This document shows, in pieces, positions 24,021 through 34,960 of a stretch of DNA of 64,000 nt (positions are counted from its first letter, which is position 1; every line of letters begins with the position of its first letter). Under the pieces are notes generated by a model. It had not been told where the DNA came from. It saw only the letters and a program-made list of their open reading frames with translations, and ran no database searches. Source of the DNA: Sisyra terminalis (Eukaryota; Arthropoda; Insecta; Neuroptera; Sisyridae); assembly GCA_958496175.1 (NCBI GenBank), contig OY292280.1, positions 8,432,001 to 8,496,000 on the forward strand. Reading direction: 5' to 3'. A program made the position numbers and the translations under genes.

Positions 24021-24452
24021 AATCAAAATAAGATTTTTTCGCTGACTTTGAACAGTTATACTGTGTATACAATATATAAAATATATTGAAGTCCAATTTA
24101 TGTAGTATAATTTAACATAATAATATACAAATTTAATATAATAATATATAAACTTAATATAATAGTATATAAAATTCATACCACCAACATAAATTTGAAC
24201 AGAAGTTCAAACAAAAATATTCGTGACGTATTTCCCAGATACGTATTTCGATTGCCAAGCAATCTTCATCAGTGGTCATCAAGTAGTTTGGATCACTCCG
24301 TAACTGCTTTGTGATGGTTCACAAAATAATGACGGATTGACCTCAATTTATGAATGTGAATCATCACAAAGCAGTTATGGAGTGATCTAAACTACTTGAT
24401 GACCACTGATGAAGATTTCTTGGCAATCGAAATACGTATCTGGGCAATACGT
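24021..24452. mobile_element. Foldback element, right arm truncated
   Basis: The full outer block AATCAAAATAAGATTTTTTC opens the left arm. The arm's AT-rich segment TTTAATATAATAATATA is locally tripled (24110-24170), and the cores at about 24250 and 24420 face each other. The right arm stops abruptly at GGGCAATACGT. The sequence after it belongs to a different dispersed repeat. Confidence 0.78.
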
Positions 24453-24830
24453 TATAGGCAATGGGTAATGGTGTTGTATCTCAATATAAAGTTTCATTAA
24501 ATTCGGTTGTTCTGTTCTTTAGTTAAATCACCAGCGCACGCAATGTAAGAAAGTTTTTTGGTAATTTTTTCACACATTATTGCAGTTTTAGTATGGATTC
24601 CTATTTTTTTTTGAAAATTTAATATAGCCTATGTTCACCGGAAACAGTGTAGCTTCCCAACAGTGAAAGAATTTTTCAAATCGGTCAAGTAGTTTCGGAG
24701 CCTATTCAAAGCAAAGCAAACAAACAATCAAATCTTTCCTCTTTATCCTAATAGATTTATGTTTTTGAGTCTTAGTGTCCAGATACGTATTTCGGTTGCC
24801 AAGCAACTTCATTGGTGGTTAACACATTAA
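24453..24830 (+). repeat. Dispersed retroelement-tail-like repeat plus orphan foldback core
   Basis: The phrases TTTCATTAAATTCGGTTGTT and CAAATCGGTCAAGTAGTTTC, then AAACAAACAATCAAATCTTT and TAATAGATTTATG, resemble 3' tails widespread in insect non-LTR or SINE-type repeats. A related tail lies at 49200-49430. An isolated foldback core (CGGTTGCCAAGCAACTTCAT) follows at about 24795. Confidence 0.5.
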
Positions 24831-24924
24831 ATTACATTCTGTGATTTATCTAGACTTTCAAAATATCAAGTGACGTTTTTTAAACATAGAAGTTATAAAC
24901 TTTTATTTCATAAATTTCGACAGA

Positions 24925-25070
24925 CGCACATATGGTGACCGAGTGGTTAAGGTGGCCGCTTCAAAAATGGTAGGTGCTGAATTCGATTCTCGAACCGAGC
25001 AAATTTTCAATATTTGTCGATTTAAGGTTTTTTTTTGGCAGTAATAAAGTGATGATACAGAATAATATAC
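24925..25070 (+). repeat. tRNA-derived SINE copy
   Basis: It has ATGGTGACCGAGTGGTTAAG, then GGTGGCCGCTTC, the B-box GAATTCGATTCTCG, and a decayed tail. Confidence 0.75.
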
Positions 25071-26215
25071 AAAAAAAATAAATGAAAATATTGTTATATA
25101 TTTTAATTCATTTTGGATATTGTGTTTTCCTTTTTCACTGTGTTTCTTTAAAAATTATGCCATCCATAAAATGTCGTTCAAACCATATCCGATAGGTATT
25201 AAAACCCTAGTTTAATTCATCGACCCTTATTTTGCTACCCCAACTTATTCGTTCGAGTTAATGATAAATTTACAGAAATAATTTGACAAATAAATTAGAC
25301 ATTCTACCTTTTGTCCATCAAAAGGTTAGCGTAACATATATGGTCTCGTTAATCATTTCCAAATAAGATATATTTGCCAGTTATGGGTTAAATGAATATT
25401 ATTTGCCATTTAACGAAAACAACCCCTTTCGAAAATTCATCATACCACTTACATAGGGGCATGTGTTCTTAATTGAGAAATTTTTTAGTGATTAAATTCA
25501 TAATTTTTTTTATAGGGGAAATGGGTGAGATGGTGCGTTTGTATAGGGTAAATTATTTTATAAAAAATAGACCTGTTCTTTTTTTCTTTTTTTTTTTTTA
25601 AGAAAAACGATCGATTATAAATCGGTAGGAAAAGTCACCGATATATCTAAAAATAGTTGCAAAGAGAGCTGACGATGATTTTTCCAAACATAAATATTTA
25701 CGTTATTCTGGCATCAATCTATGATTTTCATATAGTTCAAGACAATATTAATGCACAGGATTCGTATCAACTAAATTTCTAAACAAATTTTCCTAAAAAT
25801 AAATTCCGTCAAGAAAAAGTGATCTCATTTTGTGTATTTCCAAACAAAATTTTCCCAATTGATTCTCGTCAAAACACAACGAAAATCGAGTAGAATTTTA
25901 GTTCAATATCATAAATTTCTTAGTCAATACCTACAACTTCGCCTGCAGGAAAATTACCCAGCAAATTAAACGTTGATATTTTTTTATTATTATTTCCGAA
26001 TCACAATTAATTAATTACGTCGTATGACTAAATCTTCATTTGAATAAAATTCGTTTACAATAGACCAAATAAAATATAACACCTGACGATGACAGCTACC
26101 AGCAGATGCAACTATGGATACAGTAACTAATCATACGAATTACGGTCGACAATCGATCGCAGGTATTTAAAATACTTTGTTAGGTAAATTTCATATATTT
26201 TAATTGAAAATTTGT
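25071..26215. other. No recognised gene or repeat
   Basis: AT-rich sequence with a poly-T tract near 25580. No structure was recognised. Confidence 0.4.
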
Positions 26216-27035
26216 AATCAAAATAAGATTTTTTCGCTGACTTTGAACAGTTATACTGTGTATACAATATATAAAATATATTGCAGTCCAATTTATGTAG
26301 TATAATTTAATATAATAATATATACAAATCATACCACCAATATAAATTTGAACAAATGTTCAAACAAAAATATTCGTGACGTATTGCTCAGATACGTATT
26401 TCGATTACCAAACTATCTTCCTCAGTGGTCATTAAGTAGTTTGGATCACTCCGCAACTGTTTTGTGATGATTCACAACATAATCACGGATTGACCTCAAT
26501 TTATAAGTCGTGTCTTTATCTTTTTGCGATGTGGTTATGGAGGGGGGGAGGTGTTCCCAAATTTCTTTACTTTCACCAAATCTTTCATAAGCAACCCGAA
26601 AAGTGCCGAATTTTGAATTAGTCTACTTTCCAAAGAAAGGGAAAGGTACTAAATTGGGAAAATGGACCAACCCAAAATTCGACACTTTTCGGGTTGCTTA
26701 TGAAAGATTTGGTGAAAGTAAAGAAATTTGGGAACACCTCCCCCCCTCCATAACCACATCGCAAAAAGATAAAGACACGACTTATAAATTGAGGTCAATC
26801 CGTGATTATTTTGTTAATCATCACAAAGCAGTTACGGAGTGATCCAAACTACTTGATGACCACTGATGAAGCTTGCTTGGCAATCGAAATACGTATCTGG
26901 GCAATACGTCACGAATATTTTTGTTTGAACTTCTGTTCAAATTTATGTTTATGGTATGGTTTTTATATATTCTTATATTAAATATACTACATAAATTGGA
27001 CAGCAATATATTCTATATATTGTATACACAGTATA
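26216..27035. mobile_element. Foldback element, most complete copy (about 820 bp)
   Basis: The arms pair over almost their whole length: 26216-26617 against 26673-27035. The inner part, missing from shorter copies, contains a GGGGGGGAGGTG tract, AAGAAATTTGGGAACACC and CGAAAAGTGCCGAATTTTG, separated by a loop of about 55 bp. The middle of the smaller copies is therefore a deletion of this longer hairpin. The inner block is recognisable again at 37000 and 37300. An ORF of 79 codons through the loop is a by-product of the palindrome. The right arm lacks the terminal 35 bp. Confidence 0.82.
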
Positions 27036-29016
27036 CTAAAGATGTATAACTTCTCAGAGGCGTACAAAAGTACACATGCCCTTTTTTACTCCATTTTTGG
27101 AAGTCGATCGCGAATAAGTAGGAAAAATTATTATCGATCATACTAGTATTAAATTTGTCCACTCCTGACTTAGCTTGATAAAGAGGAGAGGGGAAGGGGG
27201 AAGTTGGGGGTTAACCAAATGAAATTTTGCATGACGTATTTTATGAACGACCCCTGAGGGTATAACCAAATGGGAAATAATGCGTTTTGAATTGAGTGAA
27301 TTAAAACGTTTTTATTGAGGAACTATTAAGGAAAACTGTGTTAGTGGAAGCGTAAGAAAATTTTGTTGATTACTTGAAACCGGAACCATAATGGCGTGGG
27401 TTTCTGTGATAGTGTTTTTTTTTTATATATTTTTTTTTTCATTTTTTTTTGCTAACACTTGGCCGTTTATCTTTCGTTGGTTGTGCAGTTTACTTGCGCT
27501 AATTTGTGTAAAACAAATGGTGATGATTTCATATAACCGCGAATCCCTTGTTCCCAACCGAGTTGGGATCATCAACCCTTCCCGTCCCTGGGGTGGCTCA
27601 TCCCTAAGGAAGCACGGACGAATGGAGCACACATTAAACAATCACTGCGTCTCACAGGCCAGTGGTCGAAAGGATAATAAAAGGACAACCGGAGAAATGA
27701 AAGGTTCTGGAACGCAGGAAGCGTGCAAGACTGAAACAGGACGTTCAAATGTATTTTCAATTTTCGTCTGGGCATCACTAAATTTATTCCCGATCCCCAA
27801 AAAAAAAAAAAAAAAAAAAATACAACAAATTGTCCTGATCAGCATAAACGAAGGATGTGGCCCATCCCCTTTGATAGGTTTTAAGGGCATTAATCACAAT
27901 GAAATATTAATAACAATGTTACAATGTGTGCATTTCAGTAATAAACTTGTCATTTATATTTTCTTTAAGGGAAAATTTTTTGGATTTTCCTATGCGGGTG
28001 AAGGAAGCGGCAAATGGAATTATAATATCTTTTTCAACTAAATGCAATGTCGCGTATAAATTTGGCGCCCTTTTCACTTGTCCTGCCACCCTGGAATCAT
28101 CCCCTGTTGTCAACCCCTTACCCCCTCTGTCGTCACATCCTCGTTCTACTTATCCTCATCACGTCTTTTCTACTCTGACTTTATATTATTATAAAATATA
28201 AACTTAAATCCGAGTTCCTGCCTTGCAAATTCATCCTTTATTCGTTTTCCTCATTTTTTTTTCTTCATGTAGAACTCACATTACCCTCTTCAGGCTAAAC
28301 TACCCTTGATTCACACCCTCTCGTATATGCTGAGCGCAGCTACTTTGATAAAATAACCAACATCCCATCCTCTCAACCCCTCAACTATGTTTTCCTTATT
28401 CCAAACCATAAAATTCTTTTCATAAATAAAATTGTCATATTATTTTCGTAATTCGACTTATATTTTATCAACGGACCGATACATTTACATTTGTGATCTT
28501 AATAATAAATTTTATGCAAATTTTTCAATTGAATGAAATAAAAACTTAAATACAGTACCCGCAAAATTTCCTTAACAAGATGAAAAAGTATGAAAAAAGT
28601 AAAGGTTAATCTCTTAATCAGGAAAACACTCAATTAGATAAGTAAAGTACATAGACATTGCTATGTATCTGAAAATAGTTAAAGCAGTATAGCTGGGAGG
28701 GGAGAGGGGTAAATAGCTCTTTCTTGTTAATATCATCATAAGAGAAATCCTAAATAATCCTGAGATAGATCTCAAAAAAAATATCTTAATAAGGGGAAGG
28801 GGCTAGCAATAAAGTCACTTTACTACTTCTCCTGTTTGGAGTATTATGGCGCTTCTCTAAGATTTTAAGATAACTTTACTCATAAGAATAATATTTATAT
28901 TATATTGAGTAATATAGTTTATAATATAGTCAAATATTGGTTACGTATGGTGACCTAAGTATGATCACCTTTCAAAATTAAAAAAAAATGTTGTCTAACT
29001 AAGGACCTCATACAAA
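27036..29016. other. Repeat-poor stretch; longest ORF not convincing
   Basis: It contains a poly-A run of about 20 near 27800 and C-rich patches. The 216-codon ORF at 27391-28041 reads through that homopolymer and T tracts, has biased composition and overlaps ORFs in other frames, so I do not call it a gene. The segment lies upstream of the candidate exon at 30011 and might be intron. Confidence 0.4.
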
Positions 29017-29216
29017 AGAAGGTATTCCAATCCTGCAATGTATGATGGGAAATGTGTCAAGATGGGGCGCCGCCACAAGTCTATTTACAATACTAACTTA
29101 CCGAAATCATGTGTTTTACGCTAACGGTTAAAGTTAGTACTCGTGATATACTTGTGGCGGCGCCACTTTTTCATACCTTTCCCCCATCATGCATTGCGGG
29201 ATTGGAATATCTTCTT
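29017..29216. mobile_element. 200-bp MITE with about 65-bp inverted ends
   Basis: AAGAAGGTATTCCAATCCTG at the left pairs with the complement of the right end (AAGAAGATATTCCAATCCCG). The pairing continues through GCAATG, ATGATGGG and GGCGCCGCCACAAGT, leaving a spacer of about 75 bp. The GC-rich inner end of the stem stands out from the AT-rich surroundings. No coding capacity and no clear target duplication. Confidence 0.75.
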
Positions 29217-30010
29217 ATATATTATATTACTTTGCACCATATCTAAATTTTACTAAAATTACGGAAAAATTCTAAACCTAAATTTCTTAAAAAGCAAGGG
29301 AGAGTAACGAAAAATATCCTCTTTACTTGCAAATTCTGTATATAAAGTTTTCTTTCCCTTGATTTCATCCGTTAGTCTTTTAATGTCCTGACTGGCAAGG
29401 AAAAATCGGTTACCCTTACATAGATTCGTAAATCAGTGTAGTAAATTAGTAGTAAATCTTTCGGTCTCGAGAAAAACTAATAATTTATCCAATAATTTTT
29501 AAAAAACTGCTAAATTTGTATGAATACCTACTACATACTAATCCTCCCGATTTCTGGGAGTCTTCTCTTTTCCCAAGATTATGGCGTCTAAGATAAATAT
29601 TAGCAAATTACTAATTGAGTTCCTGCAAACATTTCCGAGATCATACCCAAATAGTTTTCGAATACGAATTTTTTATTAGGTATTTAAGATAAGTTAGTGT
29701 AGAACCTGTTAGACTCCAATCTAAACGGAAAGTATTACGGACAGTGATTAGCTGATTTAACTACAACGAAGTACAATTTTGGGGGAGATGAGTGAGTAAG
29801 CGAGATTCGTTGAGCTTAGTAGTTCAAATACAACGCAAGTTGTTATATGCATGGAATGAATGCGGATGGAGTGAGAGAAACTACTTCTCCACATCAACAA
29901 AAACTCTGATCGATCAAAAATAGATCAATAAAATCGTCAATTTTTTTCGGAAAATCGTTATGATTTATGTGCTTTTTTGAAATTCAATTTTTCCTTTTTT
30001 TGGATTTCAG
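29217..30010. other. Putative intronic sequence with 3' splice signal at its end
   Basis: No gene is visible. The end has a T-rich tract (about 29985-30005) and TTTCAG at 30005-30010, a good acceptor for the exon at 30011. Around 29690-29770 there is an inverted relative of 6740-6830 (shared TACTTTCCGTT and GTAGTTAAA blocks), so a diverged repeat is present too. Confidence 0.4.
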
Positions 30011-30133
30011 GGACATATCGGTGATTCTCCATTTGAGACGAACGAGTGGGGAAGAGCCCATTTTGCAGCATCAACTGCTTCCACGTGGTCCACGCTGCCT
30101 CAAACTTCGATTCGAACTGCTAACAAAATCAAT
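30011..30133 (+). CDS. Candidate internal coding exon, unknown gene
   Basis: A pyrimidine tract plus TTTCAG precedes position 30011 and a consensus donor GTAAGT begins at 30134, giving an exon of 123 nt (41 codons exactly). Base composition is clearly less AT-rich than the flanks. Frame 1 is open throughout and starts GHIGDSPFETNEWGR, ending with ...RTANKIN. Frame 2 is open too (starts DISVILHLRRTSG), and frame 3 has an early stop. Both open frames are free of repeat similarity. I do not recognise the protein, so the frame and product stay undecided. An exon in a 5' untranslated region is also possible. Confidence 0.5.
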
Positions 30134-30174
30134 GTAAGTGATATCAAAAGTTTCAAGTTTTAAAATTTATAAAT

Positions 30175-31893
30175 TTAAATTCGATAATTTTCATTACTCC
30201 AACTGGTACCAACGAAATGTGACAAAAAATTTAACCAATAAAACGTTAACGGGGGAAATGGTGCCAAATGTATGCCAGAAAGTTGAAGAGTTGTCAAGTA
30301 ATCTTTATCAATCTTAATCGATCGACCAAATACCCAAAAGTGTTCAAAAACTGTTAACAGTTTAATATCTATACTGCAAAATGGGTAATGCAAGACTCCT
30401 TTGCAGAAGAAAAGTCCTGGACAAAACTAATTAATTAAAGGGGAAGTGATATTGGTGTACCCACTGTAATCGTCCAAAATTATTTCATTGGATTTCTATT
30501 TATTTCAATCGTTGCCACATTTACTAAATGGTAAAAAAATTAAAAGCTTAAGAATTTGAGTGGTCCAAAAAAAAAGTTTTTTGCCTACCATCTTAAACGC
30601 TTTTCTAAGGCATAAAAAAATTCCCTCCAAAGCGCAGGTTGATATCTTGATTCTTCACGAAGCTCAATGAATATCTATTTTCCTATTTAAATAACACGTA
30701 AAACAAAATTTTTACGTTTTTATTTGGTAAAACAATGAAAAGAAGTTTTTTTTGCACTTTTTATCAACTATTCTTGTAGAAAATTTAATTTTCTACAAAA
30801 AAGTAATGAGGTAGTTATTTCGTAATTCTAACGGGTAAAAAGTTATTAAGCCTTAAAACTCGCTACTGAGCAAATTTGAAAGAAGATAGTTTCATATTAA
30901 TTTTTTGAAGGAATGGACAGTATTACAAAATAAATTTTCATGGATTTTAAATAATCCTCAACTTTTTGAAAACTTTTTTGATGATTGATGTATTTATTTC
31001 AACATTTATCAGACTCTAGACTATTTATAATATGATTTATAAATTCTAAAATCATCTGATTAAATTTTCTTTTATTGAGTGTCTTTAAAGCTCAAAAACT
31101 TTTTTCCCATTAGAATTACGAAAAAATTACTAGAGTACTTTTTTGAAGATAATTCAATTTTCTACAAGAGTAATTGATCCAAATTAAAAATAATAATTTT
31201 TTCTTAGTTTTACCGGATAAAAACGTAATTTTTACGTTATTTAAATGGGAAAATAGAAATTTATTGAGCTTCATGAAGAATTGAGATATCAAGCTGCGCT
31301 TTTGGCGGACTTTTTTTTATACCTAAGAAAAGCTTTTACGACAATAGCACTTAAAAAAAAATTTTTTTTTGAACCACTCTATTAGGATGTTCAAAATGTA
31401 ATTTTTTGATATTGTCCTTAGTAATTAACTGATTTTTACTAATATGGCATTAAAAATTTGCACACTAGATGCCAAAATGTTGATACTATTGAAGCTGATT
31501 ATATCATTGATTTAAAATCAAAGTTAAACAATCAAATGTTTTTGAAGTATTACCCAGATATTTATTACGGTTATCAAGCAACCTTCATCAGTGATTATAA
31601 AGTAGAATTGGATCGCTCTGTAATTGCTATGTTAGCGCTCGTCGCTGATTGCTTGGCAATCGAAATACGTATCTGGGTAATCCGTCTAAAATACAATTGT
31701 TAGATTTTTGTTTAAATGTAGATATGTTAACTGTCTAATTTAAGAAGTTATATCACAAATTAGTTGTATGAAAAGTAAAACTCTTCAAAGACAGCGAAAA
31801 TAATTTAATTTGATTTTGGCGAACAATGTTCTTATAAGTCTGTATGCAACTTTATATTGCATGTAGCTTAAACTTTCTGCGTTTTCCGTATAG
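30175..31893 (+). repeat. Dispersed 0.9-kb repeat, copy B (interrupted)
   Basis: It matches 17443-18340 from AATTCGATAATTTTCATT to TTCTGCGTTTTCCG, with moderate divergence. It differs mainly by the 826-bp long-TIR element inserted at 30556-31381. The foldback-type cores near 31570 and 31640 correspond to those of copy A. Confidence 0.78.
30556..31381. mobile_element. Long-TIR (hairpin) element, copy 3
   Basis: The termini TTGAGTGGTCCAAAAA and the complement of TAGAGTGGTTCAAAAA bound inverted arms that pair around a centre near 30980. The insertion is confirmed by the uninterrupted paralogue at 17443-18340. The flanks (TTAAGAAT and TTAGGATG) agree at 5 of 8 bases, so the target duplication has largely decayed. 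Internal blocks such as TCTACAAAAAAGTA are shared with copies 1, 2 and 4. No coding capacity. Confidence 0.8.
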
Positions 31894-33299
31894 GGTTTAA
31901 AAACAACAGAGGTGAGCTTTGGCGAACTGTGCTAGTTGCCATGCGCCGATCAAACGAGCTTTCGCGGCATTACCGCCATATTGGCTTAACAAAACATGTT
32001 TATATATAAGAACATTTTTCTTTTTATTCTCGTTTTATTCATCATTAATTGTTTTGCGTTTTAAGCGAAAATTTCGAGGACATTTCCAATGAAACAACAC
32101 ACCAAAGAATTTTTTCTGCCATTGACCGAGAATATTATTTGTTTTTGATTAAACATAAATGTTTGTAAAAGCATTAAATAGTCATTGTGTTGCACATTTT
32201 GTAATTACGAGAAATCATTTATGATTTTTATATTAATATTTGGTGTTTTTCATAGGGAAAATTACGGTATACATGTTGAGTATGGTTTTGTTTTACTTTT
32301 GGGTGTTTCAATTGTTTTTATGGCGTGCATCAATTGTTTTTAAGTGGAATTCAGGGGAACGTGATTGAAAGTTGCAACGTTTGCATTATCTTAATTAGAT
32401 GTGTGGGCTGGAAAAAAACTATAATAATGAAATGATCTAAAAAATCTGAGATCCAGATTCTATTTAGACAGAAAGGAAAAAAAAATGTGAGATATTCATA
32501 TCTTTTGTATGTGAGAATCGTTAAGAGGTTATGTTTACTCGTCGAGAAAATAAACAAACGAGCGGTGGCCGCCATCTCTCTCCCACCCACGTGTCGTCTT
32601 CGTTCCAACAAACTTTTTTTCTCTTTAACATCACTTCTTTGTATGTATTTATTTGTTCTTTATTAATTTACATTTCTCTCCGCATTTGTTGTCTTCGCGA
32701 TCCGCGCCTTTGTTCCGGGAGGCCATTCGAAATTTTCGGGTCCCCATAACACACGGCCGCCATATTTGTTGCGCCACATTGCTACTTCCTGGCCAAAAAT
32801 TTCCCATATTACCCTAATGCCCAAATCGATTGAATCTATCGAATAACCACATTTAATCTTTCCGATTTCGTGACGCATTGTTGTAGAAATTTGGGTGGGG
32901 GGAATGACAGAGGAGTGAAACGATGTTAAGGGGGCTAAGAGGTTCGATACTGATCTAGAGATTATGTAATGTATGTATGTGAATAGAACGATGTGAAATC
33001 TATGAAGAAAATAACATACGCTTTAAATAAATAAACAAACAAACGAAAGAAATTATACAGTTCGAAATGACGTCATTGGACTTATTGTAAACACAAACGC
33101 ATGTCGACTCCCATTTGGAATGCGAGTGCGTTGGTGTGGCAAAAGCCTCACAAAAAAAAAGAAAAAAAAAACGAGGAAAAACATTGAAATAATCGAAACT
33201 TTGTTCTCATCAAATTGGGATATGCCTTTGAGACCCGGAACACTTTCAAGGCAAAGAAAACTCCTAAATTAAAAAGAAAAATACTATCAAATATAAATA
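31894..33299. other. Repeat-poor stretch, no gene supported
   Basis: 32540-32880 is less AT-rich (for example GCGGTGGCCGCCATC). There is a CRE-like ATGACGTCAT near 33067 and AAATAAACAAACAAAC near 33025. This could be regulatory or untranslated sequence of a gene, but no exon pattern is convincing. Confidence 0.35.
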
Positions 33300-33480
33300 A
33301 TGTCTCCTGGTGGCCGAGGGGTCAAGGTGGCCACTCCAAAACTTATTAGTATTGGCTTCGATTCTCGTATCGAGCAAATTTTCGATAGTTCTCGATTACG
33401 GATTTTTATAAACCCTAGAATCGCCAAAAACCTAGGAAGTTACAGACCATCGTTTATAACAATAAAAAAAGAAGGTAGCT
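33300..33480 (+). repeat. tRNA-derived SINE copy
   Basis: CCTGGTGGCCGAGGGGTCAA opens the head, GGCTTCGATTCTCG fills the B-box position and AAACCCTAGAATCGC begins the tail. The 74-codon ORF across it is a SINE translation. Confidence 0.8.
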
Positions 33481-33520
33481 CTTCTTTTGAAGACATCCTT
33501 TTTTCTTTTTACCCTATAAT

Positions 33521-34322
33521 CTAGGATTCCACTGCAGAAAAGTTAGTGATCCAGTGTATGCTCATAACCTAATTTTTACGCATATTTATCATCAGAAGAA
33601 TAAATATCTACTAGGTTGTGTATACAATATATAGAATATATTGCGGTTCAATTTATGTAGTATAATTTAATATGATAATGTATAAAAATCATACCATAAA
33701 CATAAATTTGAACAGAAGTTCAAACAAAAATATTCGTGACAAAAATATTCAAACAAAAATATTGCCCAGATACGTATTTCGATTGCCAAACAATCTTCCT
33801 CAGTGGTCATTAAGTAGTTTGGATCACTCCGTAACTGCTTTGGGATGATTCAAAAAATATTATTTTGATCTACTAGGTTGTTTCATGTTTCAAAATGTGG
33901 CCGCTAGTACTTTTAATTAAATTATTTTTAATTGGTTTTTCGCAAAAATTTAATTGATTTGTTTTTCAAATAAAATATCGCCTACTTCACGGCAATATAT
34001 ATAGACTTTGAAAATTCAGGGTTGCCGTTGTACATTTGGTCGCACCTCTTCGCAACCAGGTGTAAACAGGTATGATTTTGGGACCTTTTTACATTTATAA
34101 TGTGCATTTATGATTTATATATCAAATTAAAGCTATTTTTTTTCTCATTATTATGATATACGGTTGTCTAATTAAATCTGGCCGCAAATAAGGGTTTCTG
34201 GCTACTAAAGATGGTAAATATTAAAAATTTCAACAATATTATTCTCCTGATGATAAATATGCGTAAAAATTAGGTTAGTAGCATACACTTGATCACTACA
34301 CTTTTCTGCAGTGGGATCCTAG
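33521..34322. mobile_element. 802-bp TIR element with nested foldback insertion
   Basis: About 85 bp at the left end (CTAGGATTCCACTGCAGAAA through AATTTTTACGCATATTTATC) reappears inverted at the right end (34235-34322). The interior has no ORF. The foldback piece at 33620-33868 sits inside, flanked by a 13-bp direct repeat. SINE sequence lies directly on both sides (33300-33480 and 34323 onward), so the element may have landed next to or within a SINE pair. I see no unambiguous target duplication for the outer element. Confidence 0.75.
33607..33881 (+). mobile_element. Foldback half element with 13-bp TSD
   Basis: The inserted segment (33620-33868) begins GTGTATACAATATATAGAAT and carries one arm with the core CGATTGCCAAACAATC. 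It ends in a tail like that of the copy at 1965 (AAAAAATATTATTTTGA). TCTACTAGGTTGT flanks it at 33607-33619 and 33869-33881. The start and end coincide with those of the copy at 1421-1965, so these are probably true element boundaries. It also carries a small internal duplication (AAAATATTC repeated near 33727 and 33742). Confidence 0.8.
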
Positions 34323-34430
34323 ACTACTACTAGTGGCCGAGTAGTTAAGGTGGCCGAGTAGTTAAGGTGGCCGCTCCAAAACTAGTAAATGTTGGGTTTG
34401 AATCACGAAAGAAAAATATATAATAAGAAT
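34323..34430 (+). repeat. SINE copy with duplicated A-box segment
   Basis: GGCCGAGTAGTTAAGGTG occurs twice in a row (about 34336 and 34354) before GGCCGCTCCAAAACTAGT and a degenerate B-box (GGGTTTGAATCACG). The tail is lost. Confidence 0.72.
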
Positions 34431-34569
34431 GATTCCTGGTATTGATTTAACTATAAGAGGGAGGGGGACATTTTGGCTCTCTTCCCTTAAAATTTTCTTC
34501 ATATCGTGGAGGAACTATAATAGTTTTCGTAAGCGACATTCAAAGTAACAAACATGACTCTTAAATTTA

Positions 34570-34960
34570 AGGGGTGATACTACCAAGTCATTATTATTGG
34601 AAATTAAGAAATTTCTATAAATTAATGACAAACTCCTAGAAAATACCATAGTTTTGCTAAAAACTCCTCCATATGTATGAAGTTTTTACTTCTGACTTCG
34701 TTTTTGGAGAAAAAATTATTAATATTACATTATTCCAACAATGGCTGAACTGATTTTGTTGAAATTTGATATTCCGATATAATTAGTTGAAACCAAAACA
34801 AAAAAGATCATTTCATTAAGAAAAATTTGCATAGATATTTTAGTACGGCTCAAGGATGAAGATTAATTTCAATTTACATAATCGAGTGAATTATCGTTTA
34901 AAATTTCATGAAAATTGATGCGTTAATAATGATTTGAATTGAAAATATTATACAAAATGT
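34570..34960 (-). repeat. Inverted single copy of the 19-21 kb tandem family
   Basis: On the minus strand it holds the same landmarks as 19244-20880: TTGATGCGTTAA-type reverse blocks, ATTCACTCGATTATGTAAAT, AAATTTCAACAAAATCAGTT. It shows the family is dispersed, not only tandem. Confidence 0.6.

Noticed and set aside
26603..26842. 79-codon ORF with charged residues
   Set aside because: It runs through the loop and arm of the foldback element; it is a by-product of palindromic repeat DNA.
27391..28041. 216-codon ORF, the longest in the window
   Set aside because: It reads through a run of about 20 A and long T tracts, overlaps several other open frames, and has no recognisable domain or gene context.
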